A stretch of DNA of 64,000 nucleotides, taken from assembly GCF_033546935.1 (NCBI RefSeq), contig NZ_CP137854.1, positions 1,364,001 through 1,428,000 on the forward strand, read 5' to 3'. Shown one piece after another: positions 18,440 through 27,324 of this stretch (position 1 is its first letter; every line of letters begins with the position of its first letter). Source of the DNA: Xylophilus sp. GOD-11R. Its GTDB lineage: Bacteria > Pseudomonadota > Gammaproteobacteria > Burkholderiales > Burkholderiaceae_C. The position numbers and the translations under genes were made by a program. Below the pieces are notes generated by a model that was not told the origin of the DNA, did no database searches, and saw only the letters and a list, made by a program, of their open reading frames with translations.

Positions 18440-19085
18440 GCGCCGGGCGCCTTCCACTTACTCGCTGAAGAACACGTGGGGCGCGCCCGGCGGCAGACGA
18501 CGGCCACGATACCGACGGTGACGCTGCCCGCGCGGGTCGCCGTCTGGCCCTGGAGTCGGTCAGGGTGACCATCACGTCGTAGCTGCCGGCCGCGCTGTCG
18601 TCACCCCAGTTCACGGTGAGCGAGGGGAGCGTGGCGCTGCCGACGGGCGAGGCTTCGGAGATGTCGACCATGTAGGCCTCACCGACATTGACCGCGGCCG
18701 GGATGTCGGCCGTGACGATGAGCCGCGTCGTCCCCGGATCCGCGGCCAGGTTCAGGCCGACCAGCGCCGGGTCGTGGTCCGAGGCGCGGAAGGCGGTGGG
18801 CGCATAGCGGTCGTCGGTGGTCAAGTCGGTGTTGTAGTCGAGCTCGGGTCGGCTCGTCGGCTTTGATGTGCCACACCGCCACGCCGCCGACCTGGGCGGC
18901 CAACGAGCCCGATGCATAGCCGTGGTCGAGCGCGCCGGTTTCACCGCCGAAGACGTAGGTGTAGCGGTCGACCGCCGGCAGGCGCTTGAGCAGGCTTTCG
19001 AAAGCGGCGTTCTCCAGCACCCGGGTCGGGTCTTCCGGCAGGTAGCTGTTGAAGTCGCCCATCATCAGCGCGTCGGATGACCTGA
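18440..19085 (-). pseudogene. Decayed ExeM/NucH-type extracellular endonuclease
   Basis: The remains of the C-terminal part of an extracellular endonuclease/exonuclease/phosphatase-family protein. Reading leftward from about 19085: MMGDFNSYLPE (catalytic metal loop), GALDHGYASGSLAAQV and VAVWHIKADEP. A frameshift near 18850 then leads to LDYNT and FRASDHDPALVGLNL in another frame. A PKD-like domain follows and shifts frame again near 18555 (TLTDS, then GQTATRAGSVTV). A last frame reads HVFFSE, then a stop, then VEG, where lamin-tail domains normally have SEYVEG. At least two frameshifts and one nonsense change are visible, and the N-terminal half is missing. Confidence 0.85.
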
Positions 19086-19137
19086 CGGAAGCCTGACTGA
19101 ACTGCGAACCAAGGGTAAATACTGATAAGATTTTGTA

Positions 19138-19156
19138 TCGAGAATCACTCCTATTT
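19138..19156. promoter_or_regulatory. Fur-box-like site before the TonB receptor
   Basis: GAGAATCACTCCTATTT (19140-19156) matches the GAGAATCATTCTCATTT form of the Fur box at 14 of 17 bases. It lies 60-78 bases before the receptor start. Iron repression of the receptor is inferred. Confidence 0.55.
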
Positions 19157-19215
19157 ACTTCCTGTCCGTGAAGCGTGCCGTTTGGGTTTGTGTTTCCGGG
19201 CGTTCATCGGTCTCC

Positions 19216-21294
19216 ATGTCACCTCGCCGCTTCGTCACCTTTTTCGCCCTCACCGCTCCCGCCCTGGCCGCCCAGGCGCAAACCGCCTCCCTTGCCGAGA
19301 TCCAGGTGCGCGGCTCGGCCGACTACGTTTCCGAGTCGAGCCAGGCCTTTACCGCCACCCGCACCGACCAGTCCCTGATGGACGTGGCGCAATCGGTGCA
19401 GGTGGTCGGCCCGTCGGTGCTGCAGGAGCAGCAGGTGCGCAACCTCGACGACGCGCTGTCGCTGGTCAGCGGCATCGCCCAGGCGCCGACGCGTGCCGGC
19501 ACGCAGGATTCGTTCGTGCGGCGCGGCTTCACCGGCAGTTCGTCCACCGGCCTGCTGCGCGACGGCGTGCGTTCGATCCAGGCGCGCAACTTCAGCGCGA
19601 CGACCGAACGCATCGAGGTCCTGAAGGGACCGACGTCGACCCTCTACGGCATCCAGGAACCGGGCGGCGTGATCAACGTGGTGAGCAAGGTGCCGATGCT
19701 GACCTCGCGCACCGGCCTGCAGCTCGACACCGAACAGGCCGGCGGCTATGGCGCGCAGTTCGACACCACGGGCCCGATCACCGGCACCGACTGGTCGTAC
19801 CGGCTGATCGCTTCCACCGAAGACCGCGACGATTGGCGCAATTTCGGCCGCACGCGGCGCGACCTGCTGGCGCCGTCGCTAGCCTGGCGTAGCGGCGGCA
19901 CCGAGGGGGTGCTGGCCTACGAACACACCGATTACGAGGTGCCCTTCGACGACGGCACCATCTTCGGCGCCAACGGCCGGCCGATCGACATTCCGCGCAA
20001 GCGCCGTCTCACCGAGTCGTTTTCGCGCATGACGGGCAACACCGACTTCATCAATACCCGGCTGCAGCACGCGTTCAACAGCCAGTGGACCGCACGGGTG
20101 AACTACGCCTTCAATCGCAACCGCTACAGCGACTGGCGCGTTCGCCCCAATCGCTACGACGACGCCACCGGCCTGCTGCGCCGCCGCGCCGACGGCCGCC
20201 AGAACGTGGACGACAGCAGCAACTACCTGGTGGCCGACCTGGTGGGCAAGTTCCGCACCGGCGCGGTCGGCCATGAGCTGCTGGTGGGTGTCGACCACGA
20301 ACGCACGCTGGGCCGCACCGGCGGCGAACTCGCGCGCATCACCTACAACGGCTTCGACACGGCCAACCCGGTCTACGAGCAGGTGCCGGTGCCGACGGCC
20401 TACGACGACACCACGCGCAACGCCCGCAGCTTTCTGCGCACGACCTCGCTCTTCGCACAGGACAGCGTGTCGCTCGGCGAGCGCTGGATCGTCTCGGGAT
20501 CGGTGCGCTACCAGCGCTGGCGGCAGGTGGAGGGCGCGGGCCTGAACTACGTGGAGACGCAGAACATTTCCGGCTCCGAGGTGCTGCCGCGTGTCGGCGC
20601 GCTCTACAAGCTGAGTCCGCAGGTATCGCTCTACGCCAACTACGCCACGTCCTTCGTGCCCAACCTCGCCAGCAGCCCGGCCCAGGCGGCGTTCGATCCG
20701 ACCAAGGGCCGCTCGATGGAGCTGGGCACCAAGTTCCAGCTGAGCCAGCGCCTGTCGGGCACCTTCGCGCTGTTCGACATCGAGAAGAAGAACATCGTCG
20801 TCAACCTCGACGACGACACGGCGCAGGCCATCGGCAAGGCCCGCTCGCGCGGCGCCGAGCTCGACATGACGGGCCAGGTGAGCGCCGCGCTGCGCTTCAT
20901 CGCCGCCTACGCCTACACCGACACCAAGGTGCTGGAAGACGCGAGCGGCCTGCAGGGCAACCGACTGCCCAACGCGCCCAAGCACTCGGCGTCCATCGCC
21001 GCGCATTTCGCGCCGGGCTGGCGCACCGGCGACCTGCCGTGGCATTTCAATGCCGCAGTCCGCTATGCCGGCGAGCGCCAGGGCGACGCGGCCAATTCGC
21101 TGACCCTGCCTTCCTACACCGTGGCCGACCTCGGCCTGGGCACCCGCTTCGACTGGAACGGCTCCACCCTCCACCTCGACGTGCTGCTGCGCAACGCCTT
21201 CGATCGTGCCTACTACCCGTCGGCCGACGGACCGCTGCGGGTGCTGGTGGGCGCGCCGAGGCAACTCGGCGTGCGCCTGCGCGCCACGTTCTGA
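19216..21294 (+). CDS. TonB-dependent siderophore receptor
   Basis: A 692-residue outer-membrane receptor. The signal peptide ends near LAAQAQT. The plug domain (about residues 45-160) has VAQSVQVVGPSVLQEQQVRNLDDAL and RIEVLKGPTSTLYGIQEPGGVINVVSK, typical of the ferrichrome/catecholate (FhuA/FpvA-like) class. A 22-strand barrel follows and ends RLRATF. I chose the ATG at 19216 directly before the signal peptide; an in-frame GTG at 19168 would add 16 residues. A Fur-box-like element upstream fits iron control. No siderophore synthesis, ABC importer or TonB gene is adjacent, so it probably takes up a foreign siderophore. Confidence 0.92.
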   Translation: MSPRRFVTFFALTAPALAAQAQTASLAEIQVRGSADYVSESSQAFTATRTDQSLMDVAQSVQVVGPSVLQEQQVRNLDDALSLVSGIAQAPTRAGTQDSFVRRGFTGSSSTGLLRDGVRSIQARNFSATTERIEVLKGPTSTLYGIQEPGGVINVVSKVPMLTSRTGLQLDTEQAGGYGAQFDTTGPITGTDWSYRLIASTEDRDDWRNFGRTRRDLLAPSLAWRSGGTEGVLAYEHTDYEVPFDDGTIFGANGRPIDIPRKRRLTESFSRMTGNTDFINTRLQHAFNSQWTARVNYAFNRNRYSDWRVRPNRYDDATGLLRRRADGRQNVDDSSNYLVADLVGKFRTGAVGHELLVGVDHERTLGRTGGELARITYNGFDTANPVYEQVPVPTAYDDTTRNARSFLRTTSLFAQDSVSLGERWIVSGSVRYQRWRQVEGAGLNYVETQNISGSEVLPRVGALYKLSPQVSLYANYATSFVPNLASSPAQAAFDPTKGRSMELGTKFQLSQRLSGTFALFDIEKKNIVVNLDDDTAQAIGKARSRGAELDMTGQVSAALRFIAAYAYTDTKVLEDASGLQGNRLPNAPKHSASIAAHFAPGWRTGDLPWHFNAAVRYAGERQGDAANSLTLPSYTVADLGLGTRFDWNGSTLHLDVLLRNAFDRAYYPSADGPLRVLVGAPRQLGVRLRATF

Positions 21295-21304
21295 CGCCGC
21301 GGCG

Positions 21305-22294
21305 TCAGCGCTTGAGCTTCTCGATTTCCTTCATGTCGGCGGCGAACACCGACTCGTAGGGTTCGCCCGCCGCGCCGATGGACATGTCCGCCAGACCATT
21401 CTTCTGGATGTACTCGGTGAAGACGCTGCCCGAGCGTGCGGTGAGCATGGCCTGCTGGAGTTCCTGGTAGCCCTTGGGGTTCTTCTGGGCGAAGGCGGCG
21501 GACACCACGTAGACGCCGTAGCGCGCCAGGAAGTGCGGCGAGGGCATGCCCACGCCGTAGCCCGACAGCAGGCTCTGCAGGGTGGGCGCCTCGGGCCAGC
21601 GCGGGCTTTTCTTGTCGGAGCCGATGAACAGCGCCGTGGTCTTGGAGCGCATCGCCGAGCGCACGAAATCGTCGCCCAGGTTGGCGGTGACATCGCCGGC
21701 GAGCAGGGCATTGACGGCTTCCGAGCCACCCTTGTAGTTGACGATGAGCACGTCGATCCTGAGCTGGTCGACCAGCCACTGCGCCAGGGTCTCCTGGGCG
21801 CTGCCGCCGGCCACCGAGATCGACAGCTTGCCGGGGTTGGCCCGGGCCTCGGAGACGAACTTGCCGAAGGAGTCGATGGCGCCGTCGTTCCTGACCAGGA
21901 ACACCCGCGGCTCGTGCAGGTCGGCCATGATCACGCGGAAGTCGCTCAGCTTGAAGCCGGCGTTGCCGCGCGCCACCGCCAGGTTCAGGTCGGGCTGGTT
22001 GATGGCCAGCACCGCCGAGCCGTCGGCTCCTTCGCGCAGCAAGGCGCTGGCCGCGATCTGCCCGCCGGCGCCGGCCTGGTTGCGCACCACCACGCTGCGG
22101 CCGCCGAGCGCACCCTGCAGCGGCACCGAGATGAGCCGGGCGAAGGCGTCGGTGCTGCCGCCGGGCGGATAGCCCACGATCATCTGCAGGGGTTTGTCGT
22201 TCTGGGCCGACGCCAGGTTCGGCCAGGCGGCTGCGGCGGAAGTGGCGGCGAGGGCCGCAGCGAAGCGGCGGCGGCTGACCAGGGTCGGGTTCAT
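21305..22294 (-). CDS. Bug-family tripartite tricarboxylate transporter receptor
   Basis: A 329-residue periplasmic binding protein. It has a Tat-like signal (RRRFAAALAATSAAAAW, with SRRRF) ending near ASAQ, then the Bug signature PLQMIVGYPPGGSTDAFARL and VVVRNQAGAGGQ. Such proteins bind carboxylates or related solutes. The usual TctA/TctB membrane partners are absent, as is common for Bug paralogues in this group. It is the third gene of a unit with threonine aldolase and M24 peptidase, 42 bases after the latter. Confidence 0.9.
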   Translation of the reverse strand: MNPTLVSRRRFAAALAATSAAAAWPNLASAQNDKPLQMIVGYPPGGSTDAFARLISVPLQGALGGRSVVVRNQAGAGGQIAASALLREGADGSAVLAINQPDLNLAVARGNAGFKLSDFRVIMADLHEPRVFLVRNDGAIDSFGKFVSEARANPGKLSISVAGGSAQETLAQWLVDQLRIDVLIVNYKGGSEAVNALLAGDVTANLGDDFVRSAMRSKTTALFIGSDKKSPRWPEAPTLQSLLSGYGVGMPSPHFLARYGVYVVSAAFAQKNPKGYQELQQAMLTARSGSVFTEYIQKNGLADMSIGAAGEPYESVFAADMKEIEKLKR

Positions 22295-22336
22295 GCGGGG
22301 TTCCAGGGTTGGATGGCGAAAAAAAAAGGGGGGAGA

Positions 22337-23518
22337 TCAGCCCAGCAGACGGTCGTCGTACGGGGTGGTGTTGAGTTGCTCGCTGCCGGTGGCGGTGACC
22401 ACCACCACGTCTTCCAGGTGCGCGCCGCCCACGTGCGGCTGGTCCGGCAGCACGATGCGCGGCTCCAGACACATGACCATGTTTTCCTCGATGACGAAGT
22501 CCACCCGGCGGTCCACCAGCGGCTCGCCGTGCAGGCCGTAGCCGAGCTGGTGGCCGGTGTTGCCGGTGTAGACGTAATCGCCCCAGCCGTGGTCGGCGAT
22601 GACCTCCCGGGCGCGGGCGTCGACCTGCTTGCCGGTCACGCCGGGGCGGATCATCTTCTTGGCTTCCTGCAAGGCCTCGTAGGTGGCGCGGTAGATGTCG
22701 CGCTGGGTCTGCGTCGGCTCGCCGCTGCTGAGCACGGTACGGCCCAGGTCGCCGGTGTAGCCCTTGACCACCGAGCCGATGTCGAGGATGACCATCTCGT
22801 TCTCGCCGATCACTTTCTCTGTCGCGATGCGCTCGAACATCGAGGCGTTGGGGCCGGAGGCGATCAGCGGGATGAAGGGCTCGAACTCGGAGCCGGCGCG
22901 GCGCATCGCGGTGACGGCGGCGGCCGACACCGAATGCTCGGTGACGCCCGGCCGGATCGCCTCGATGGCGGCCAGCGCGCCGAGGTCGGCCACGCGCAGG
23001 GAGTTGCGGATCAGCTCGATCTCCAGCGGATGCTTCACCGAGGTGAGCTGCAGCCACATCGGCGAGACATCGCCGATCTGCAAAGCGGGCAGCGCGCGGG
23101 TCAGGCCCTGGAACACCATGTGCGGCATCACGTCGGTCGCCACGCGGCCGGCGGCCACGCCGTAGTCGGACAGCATCTTCTCGATGGTCTCGTGCCACTT
23201 CGACACGTGCGGCAGGCGGCGTGCGTCCTCGATGTCGGACTTGAAGCGGATGCGCAGGTCGTCGCTGCCGGAGATGTAGCCCACGATCGGCGGCTTGCCC
23301 TTGACGACCAGCGCCACGTATTCGGGCTCCAGGAAGGGACGAAAGCCCTTCACGTAGAAGTCGGTCACGTAGCGCACCGCCTCGGCCTTGAAGAACAGGA
23401 AGGCGTCGAAGCCCGACGATTCCAGGGCCTGCTGCAGCTTGGCCTGCTTGATGGCGTGCAGTTCGTCGCCGCAATAGAAGCTGGGCGACTGTTTTTCGAA
23501 GTGGATGGTTTTGTTCAT
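22337..23518 (-). CDS. M24-family metallopeptidase (Xaa-Pro aminopeptidase-like)
   Basis: A 393-residue pita-bread-fold enzyme. The N-terminal creatinase-type domain covers about residues 10-160 and the catalytic domain 165-393. All five metal ligands are present: Asp246, Asp257 (LDIGSVVKGYTGDLGRT), His323 (TGHQLGYG), Glu352 (CLEPRI) and Glu369 (HLEDVVVV). It may be an X-Pro dipeptidase or a creatinase-like hydrolase. Its position between threonine aldolase and a Bug receptor suggests a substrate-specific catabolic role rather than general proteolysis. The start MNKTIHFEK follows a region without coding character. Confidence 0.9.
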   Translation of the reverse strand: MNKTIHFEKQSPSFYCGDELHAIKQAKLQQALESSGFDAFLFFKAEAVRYVTDFYVKGFRPFLEPEYVALVVKGKPPIVGYISGSDDLRIRFKSDIEDARRLPHVSKWHETIEKMLSDYGVAAGRVATDVMPHMVFQGLTRALPALQIGDVSPMWLQLTSVKHPLEIELIRNSLRVADLGALAAIEAIRPGVTEHSVSAAAVTAMRRAGSEFEPFIPLIASGPNASMFERIATEKVIGENEMVILDIGSVVKGYTGDLGRTVLSSGEPTQTQRDIYRATYEALQEAKKMIRPGVTGKQVDARAREVIADHGWGDYVYTGNTGHQLGYGLHGEPLVDRRVDFVIEENMVMCLEPRIVLPDQPHVGGAHLEDVVVVTATGSEQLNTTPYDDRLLG

Positions 23519-23559
23519 GGTGGTGGCCGAAAAAAGGTGGGAAGGACGGTCTCGTCGGG

Positions 23560-24612
23560 TCAGGCGATGGCGGGACGCGCGGCGACCGCCGCGAAAGCCT
23601 CGATGGCGGCGCGTATCGCATCGCCCGCGATGTGGCGGTGGGTGACACAACGCAGCAGGTGCGGCCCCCAGGGGCGCACCAGCACGCCGCGTTCTCGCAG
23701 CACGGCTTCCCACTCGCGGGCGTTCATGCCGGTGGCGGCGACATCGACCTGCACGATGTTGGTCTGCGGCTGGCGGATGCGCAGTCCGGTCACCGGGGTG
23801 ATGCCCTGGGCCAGCGTCCGGGCCGTGGCGTGGTCGTCGGCTAGGCGGTCGATCATCGACTGCAGCGCCTCCAGCCCGGCCGCCGCCGCGATGCCGACCT
23901 GGCGCTGCGACGCACCGATCAGCTTGCGCAACAGTCGTGCCCGGCCGATGGTGGCTTGCGGCCCCACCAGCACCGCGCCCATCGGCGCGCTCAGGCCCTT
24001 GGATAGGCACACCGACACCGTGTCGGCCTGCGCGCACAGCTCGGCCGCCGGCCGGCCCAGCGCCAGCGCCGCGTTGAAGAGCCGGGCGCCGTCGAGGTGG
24101 ACCCGCACGCCGGCGCCTTGCGCGGCCTGGTGCACGGCCTGCATGTGGGCGAGCGAGGCCACCGCGCCGCCTTCGTTGTTGTGCGAGGTTTCCACGCAGA
24201 CCAGGGCCGGCTTGAGGTTGCCCTTGGTCGAGGCGAGGGTGGCTTTCAGGGCCGCGAGGTCGAGCGCGCCATCCGGGTCGGGGATCGGCTGGTAGAAGGC
24301 ACCGGTGAAGGTGGCCGCGCCGCGTTCGGCGGTGTAGATGTGCGAGGCGGCGCCCAGCAGGATCGCGTCCTGGCGCGGCACCTGCGCCAGGATCGCCAGC
24401 AGGTTGGCCATGGTGGCGCTGGGAGCGTAGAGGCCCGCGGGTTTGCCGAGCAGCTCGGCGGTGAAGCGTTCCAGTTCCACGGCCGTCGGGTCGCCGTCCA
24501 GGCCGTCGTCGCCCAGCGGCGCGCTGCGGATGCGGTCGTACATCGCCTCGGTCGGCAGGGTGACCGTGTCGCTGCGTAGGTCGATGAAGGGTTGGCCTGC
24601 GGATGCGTTCAT
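23560..24612 (-). CDS. Low-specificity threonine aldolase-family PLP enzyme
   Basis: A 350-residue fold-type I PLP enzyme of the threonine-aldolase/beta-eliminating-lyase family. It starts FIDLRSDTVTLPTEAMYDRI and has DDGLDGDPTAVELE, the PLP-stacking region ASHIYTAERG, the Asp of VHLDGARLFNAA, and the Schiff-base lysine in VCLSKGLSAPMG. It would cleave beta-hydroxy amino acids to glycine and an aldehyde. It is the first gene of the leftward unit, divergent from a LysR regulator across 127 bases, so that regulator probably controls it. Confidence 0.9.
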   Translation of the reverse strand: MNASAGQPFIDLRSDTVTLPTEAMYDRIRSAPLGDDGLDGDPTAVELERFTAELLGKPAGLYAPSATMANLLAILAQVPRQDAILLGAASHIYTAERGAATFTGAFYQPIPDPDGALDLAALKATLASTKGNLKPALVCVETSHNNEGGAVASLAHMQAVHQAAQGAGVRVHLDGARLFNAALALGRPAAELCAQADTVSVCLSKGLSAPMGAVLVGPQATIGRARLLRKLIGASQRQVGIAAAAGLEALQSMIDRLADDHATARTLAQGITPVTGLRIRQPQTNIVQVDVAATGMNAREWEAVLRERGVLVRPWGPHLLRCVTHRHIAGDAIRAAIEAFAAVAARPAIA

Positions 24613-24739
24613 GTGCTTGCGGTAGGGGTCGGTGCCGTTGCCGGTTTTGAGGGGTGGATGTCTCCGTCGCCACAAATTCTGGACTTCTCGACCTTGAGCT
24701 GCTTTGATATCTTCACGAACCTACTGTGAGCAGAACTCA

Positions 24740-25621
24740 ATGAATCTCAGCGCTTTGAACACCCTTCGCGCCATCCTGGTGCACGGCAGCTTCACCGCGG
24801 CCGGGGCGGCCGTGGGCTGCACGCCGAGCGCCGTCAGCCTGCAGATCAAGCAGCTCGAGGAGTTCTTCGGCCGACCGCTTTTCGACCGCAGCACGCGGGT
24901 GCCGCGCCCCACCGGATTCGCGGTGGAAATCGCCCAGGCCGCGAGCGATTTCGGCGACCGCATCGAAGCCTTGCGGGCCGGTCCTTCGCGGGCGCTGGAG
25001 GGGCGCTTCCGGCTGGGCGTCATCACCAGCATGCAGAGCGACCTGCTGCCGCCGGCGCTGCGCCTGCTGAGCCAGCGCTACCCCATGCTGGACGTGGGCG
25101 TGCCGCCGCTCAACGACACCGACGAGCTGCTGGTCGAACTGCGCGCCGGCCGCATCGAGGCGGCCCTGCTGGTGCGCCCGGAAAACGGCGGCTCCTCGCG
25201 CATGGCCTGGCATGAACTGCGCCGCCAGCCCTACGTGATGCTGGCGCCGCCCGACGCCACCGAAGCCGATCCGCGCAGCCTGCTGGCCAACCACGGCTGG
25301 ATCGGCTATGACACCAGCCTGCCGGGCGGCCGGGTGGCGGCGCGCCATGTGCGCAGCCTGGTGCCGGGCCTGAGCTGCCAGCGGGAATTGCGCTCCATGG
25401 ACGCCATCGTGTCGATGGTGTCGCTGGGCCTCGGCGTGACCGTGGTGCCGCAGCCGCGCAAACGCCTGCTCGAAGCCTACGGAGTGCGGGTCATCGGGCT
25501 CGGGCGGCATGCGCCGTTTCGCCGCATCGCCATGGTCTGGCGCCGCGCCGACGACGACAACCGCAAGGTGATCGAGGTGGTGAACGCCTTCAAGCAGGTG
25601 CAGGAAGAAGCGTCGGCCTGA
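24740..25621 (+). CDS. LysR-family transcriptional regulator
   Basis: A 293-residue LTTR. The winged HTH covers residues 1-60 (LNTLRAILVHGSFTAAGAAVGCTPSAVSLQIKQLEEFFG), and a two-lobe effector domain follows. It is divergent from the threonine aldolase-M24-Bug unit. LTTRs normally control such a divergent neighbour, so this is its likely target; the ligand is unknown. The start at 24740 gives the standard HTH spacing. Confidence 0.92.
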   Translation: MNLSALNTLRAILVHGSFTAAGAAVGCTPSAVSLQIKQLEEFFGRPLFDRSTRVPRPTGFAVEIAQAASDFGDRIEALRAGPSRALEGRFRLGVITSMQSDLLPPALRLLSQRYPMLDVGVPPLNDTDELLVELRAGRIEAALLVRPENGGSSRMAWHELRRQPYVMLAPPDATEADPRSLLANHGWIGYDTSLPGGRVAARHVRSLVPGLSCQRELRSMDAIVSMVSLGLGVTVVPQPRKRLLEAYGVRVIGLGRHAPFRRIAMVWRRADDDNRKVIEVVNAFKQVQEEASA

Positions 25622-25769
25622 CGCGGCGAAGGCGCAGGCCGCTGCGCATTCCTGGGGCGTTCGCACCAGGGCAGGGCGGGGCGACTATTTCGGCTTCCGG
25701 GATGCGGCGGCTCGACGGGCGCTCCGGATAATCGTCGGATCGTGTCCGTCGAAACTGGAAGGGGTGACC

Positions 25770-25979
25770 ATGTCCGAAGCCGCCCCCAAAGGCCCGCAGT
25801 CCTATTTCCTATCGATCGAAAAAACTTACGGCCAGCCGGTCGCGCATTGGCTAGCGGTGCTGGCGCAGGCGGGTCCTTTGAAGCACATGGAAGCCGTCGC
25901 GCTTTTGAAGGGCGAGCACGGCTTGGGGCACGGGCATGCGAATGCCCTGGTCGCGCATTTCCGCAGCCAGCAGGGATGA
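25770..25979 (+). CDS. DUF4287 domain protein
   Basis: A 69-residue protein consisting of one DUF4287 domain: YFLSIEKTYGQPVAHWLAVL, then HMEAVALLKGEHGLGHGHANALVAHF. The domain is widespread, sometimes linked to a DUF5655 domain, and its function is unknown. GGAAGGGG five bases before the ATG at 25770 fixes the start over the GTG six bases upstream. It converges on the nitrile hydratase beta gene with 19 bases between. Confidence 0.85.
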   Translation: MSEAAPKGPQSYFLSIEKTYGQPVAHWLAVLAQAGPLKHMEAVALLKGEHGLGHGHANALVAHFRSQQG

Positions 25980-25998
25980 TTCCCGGACCGCCGGCGCC

Positions 25999-26622
25999 TC
26001 ACGGCGGCCCGACGTACTCCAGGTAGCTTGCGAACACGCCGACGTGCACGAAAGCGGCTTCGGACGAGTCGGGCCACAGATCGCGTGCGTCGAATCGCAC
26101 GTCGAAGGTCGGCTCCACCGTGGAGGGCAGGGCGTGGCCGCAGGCGTCCGGGTAGGGATAGGCGGGCGACACGTCGACGATCACGCCGGTCTGGCCGCGG
26201 ATGTAGCCGGGCATGCGGGTGTGGCCGGAGACGAATTCGTTCTTCACCCGCACGGTGTCGCCCACCTGCAGCACGCGTTCGGGCCGGGCGGCCGCGCGGC
26301 CCGGGCCGATGGGGCGCGACAGCGGATAGGCGCCGCCGGCCGCGTCGGCCAGGGCCTGCTGCGTCAGCAGGCCCTTTTCGACGCAGAGCGTGGCGGCGGC
26401 GGTCAGCACCCGTTCGTAGTAGCTGGCGGCCATGTAGTGGCAGGGATCCATGCGTTCGATGGCATGGCGGTATTCGTCCATGTTGTAGAGCCCGGCGCCG
26501 ACCAGCCGGCCGGAGATGGCGGTGGCTTCCAGTTCCCAGCGCTCCTTGAAGCGGCGGGAGTCGTCGGTGCGGACCACCGGGCCGAAACCCTGCTTGCCGC
26601 CGAGGTCGTGCATGCCGTCCAT
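25999..26622 (-). CDS. nthB: Nitrile hydratase beta subunit (cluster I)
   Basis: A 207-residue beta subunit. The N-terminus MDGMHDLGGKQGFGPV and the RHAIERM-PCHYMAASYYERVL segment, which carries the arginine that contacts the oxidised cysteines of the alpha subunit, are conserved. The C-terminal SH3-like barrel starts near VGDTVRVKN and includes HTRMPGYIRGQTGVI. Its ATG overlaps the alpha-subunit stop (TGATG), so the two are translationally coupled. It is the last gene of cluster I. No metallochaperone follows, unlike cluster II. Confidence 0.92.
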   Translation of the reverse strand: MDGMHDLGGKQGFGPVVRTDDSRRFKERWELEATAISGRLVGAGLYNMDEYRHAIERMDPCHYMAASYYERVLTAAATLCVEKGLLTQQALADAAGGAYPLSRPIGPGRAAARPERVLQVGDTVRVKNEFVSGHTRMPGYIRGQTGVIVDVSPAYPYPDACGHALPSTVEPTFDVRFDARDLWPDSSEAAFVHVGVFASYLEYVGPP

Positions 26623-27251
26623 CAGGCCTCCGTGGTGGTGGTTGGGGTGGGGGTGGCGGGCAGCGCGGCGTACGGGGCTTCGAGCCGTGCCACGCCGATG
26701 AGGGCGTCCTGGGTGACGAGTGCCCGCAGGCGCTCCTCGGGCCAGCCGACGGTGGCGGGCGGCTGCCAGGGCAGCACCATGTAGCGGGTGTCGGCGGTGG
26801 TGTCCCAGACCTGCACCGTCATGGTGTCGGGCAGGTCCAGGCCCAGTTCGCGCAGCACGGTGCGCGACTGCCGCACGATGCGGGCGCGGTATTCGAGGTT
26901 CTTGTACCAGCCCGGCGCCATGCCGACGATGGTGACGGCGGTGCAGGAGCACAGCGTGCAGCAGATGACGTTGTGCTGCGTGGCCGTGTTCTCGCGCACC
27001 GCCAGCTTGCGGTGGTGCTCGGGCATGCGGATGCCGAACTCGGCCGCCGCCGCACGCCCGTCGGCCAGCAGGCGCGCCTTGAAGGCGGGGTCGGTCCAGG
27101 CGCGGGCGACCAGGCGGGCGCCGTGCTCGGGCACCCAGTGGTCGTGTGTCTCGCGGTCGAAGGCGTCGATGTGGGCGGCGTTCACCAGGCCGGTCTGGCC
27201 GGTGAGCTTTTGCAGCGCGGCCACGCGCTGTTCGATGGGGGCGGTGTTCAA
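26622..27251 (-). CDS. nthA: Nitrile hydratase alpha subunit, cobalt-type (cluster I)
   Basis: A 209-residue alpha subunit, which hydrates a nitrile-like substrate to an amide. The metal claw is CTLCSC (Cys98, Ser102, Cys101/103); Thr at the second position is the cobalt-type form. The motif is followed by T-A-V-T-I-V-G rather than the usual Y-P-W-P, while PGWYKNLEYRARIVRQ is conserved. The missing aromatic/proline stretch and the Thr after CSC recall the thiocyanate hydrolase gamma subunit. The enzyme may therefore act on an unusual small substrate. It lies 73 bases after the DMT transporter gene. Confidence 0.9.
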   Translation of the reverse strand: MNTAPIEQRVAALQKLTGQTGLVNAAHIDAFDRETHDHWVPEHGARLVARAWTDPAFKARLLADGRAAAAEFGIRMPEHHRKLAVRENTATQHNVICCTLCSCTAVTIVGMAPGWYKNLEYRARIVRQSRTVLRELGLDLPDTMTVQVWDTTADTRYMVLPWQPPATVGWPEERLRALVTQDALIGVARLEAPYAALPATPTPTTTTEA

Positions 27252-27324
27252 GTGCAGCTCCTGTTCTCGTGGACGATGGGAGGGTGGGAATAGAAGAGAA
27301 GGAAGACGGCGCGGGCCGGGCCGC

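Noticed and set aside
22318..22336. A9-G6 run between the M24 and Bug genes as a programmed slippage site
   Set aside because: It lies outside both coding regions; only a homopolymer in a short gap.
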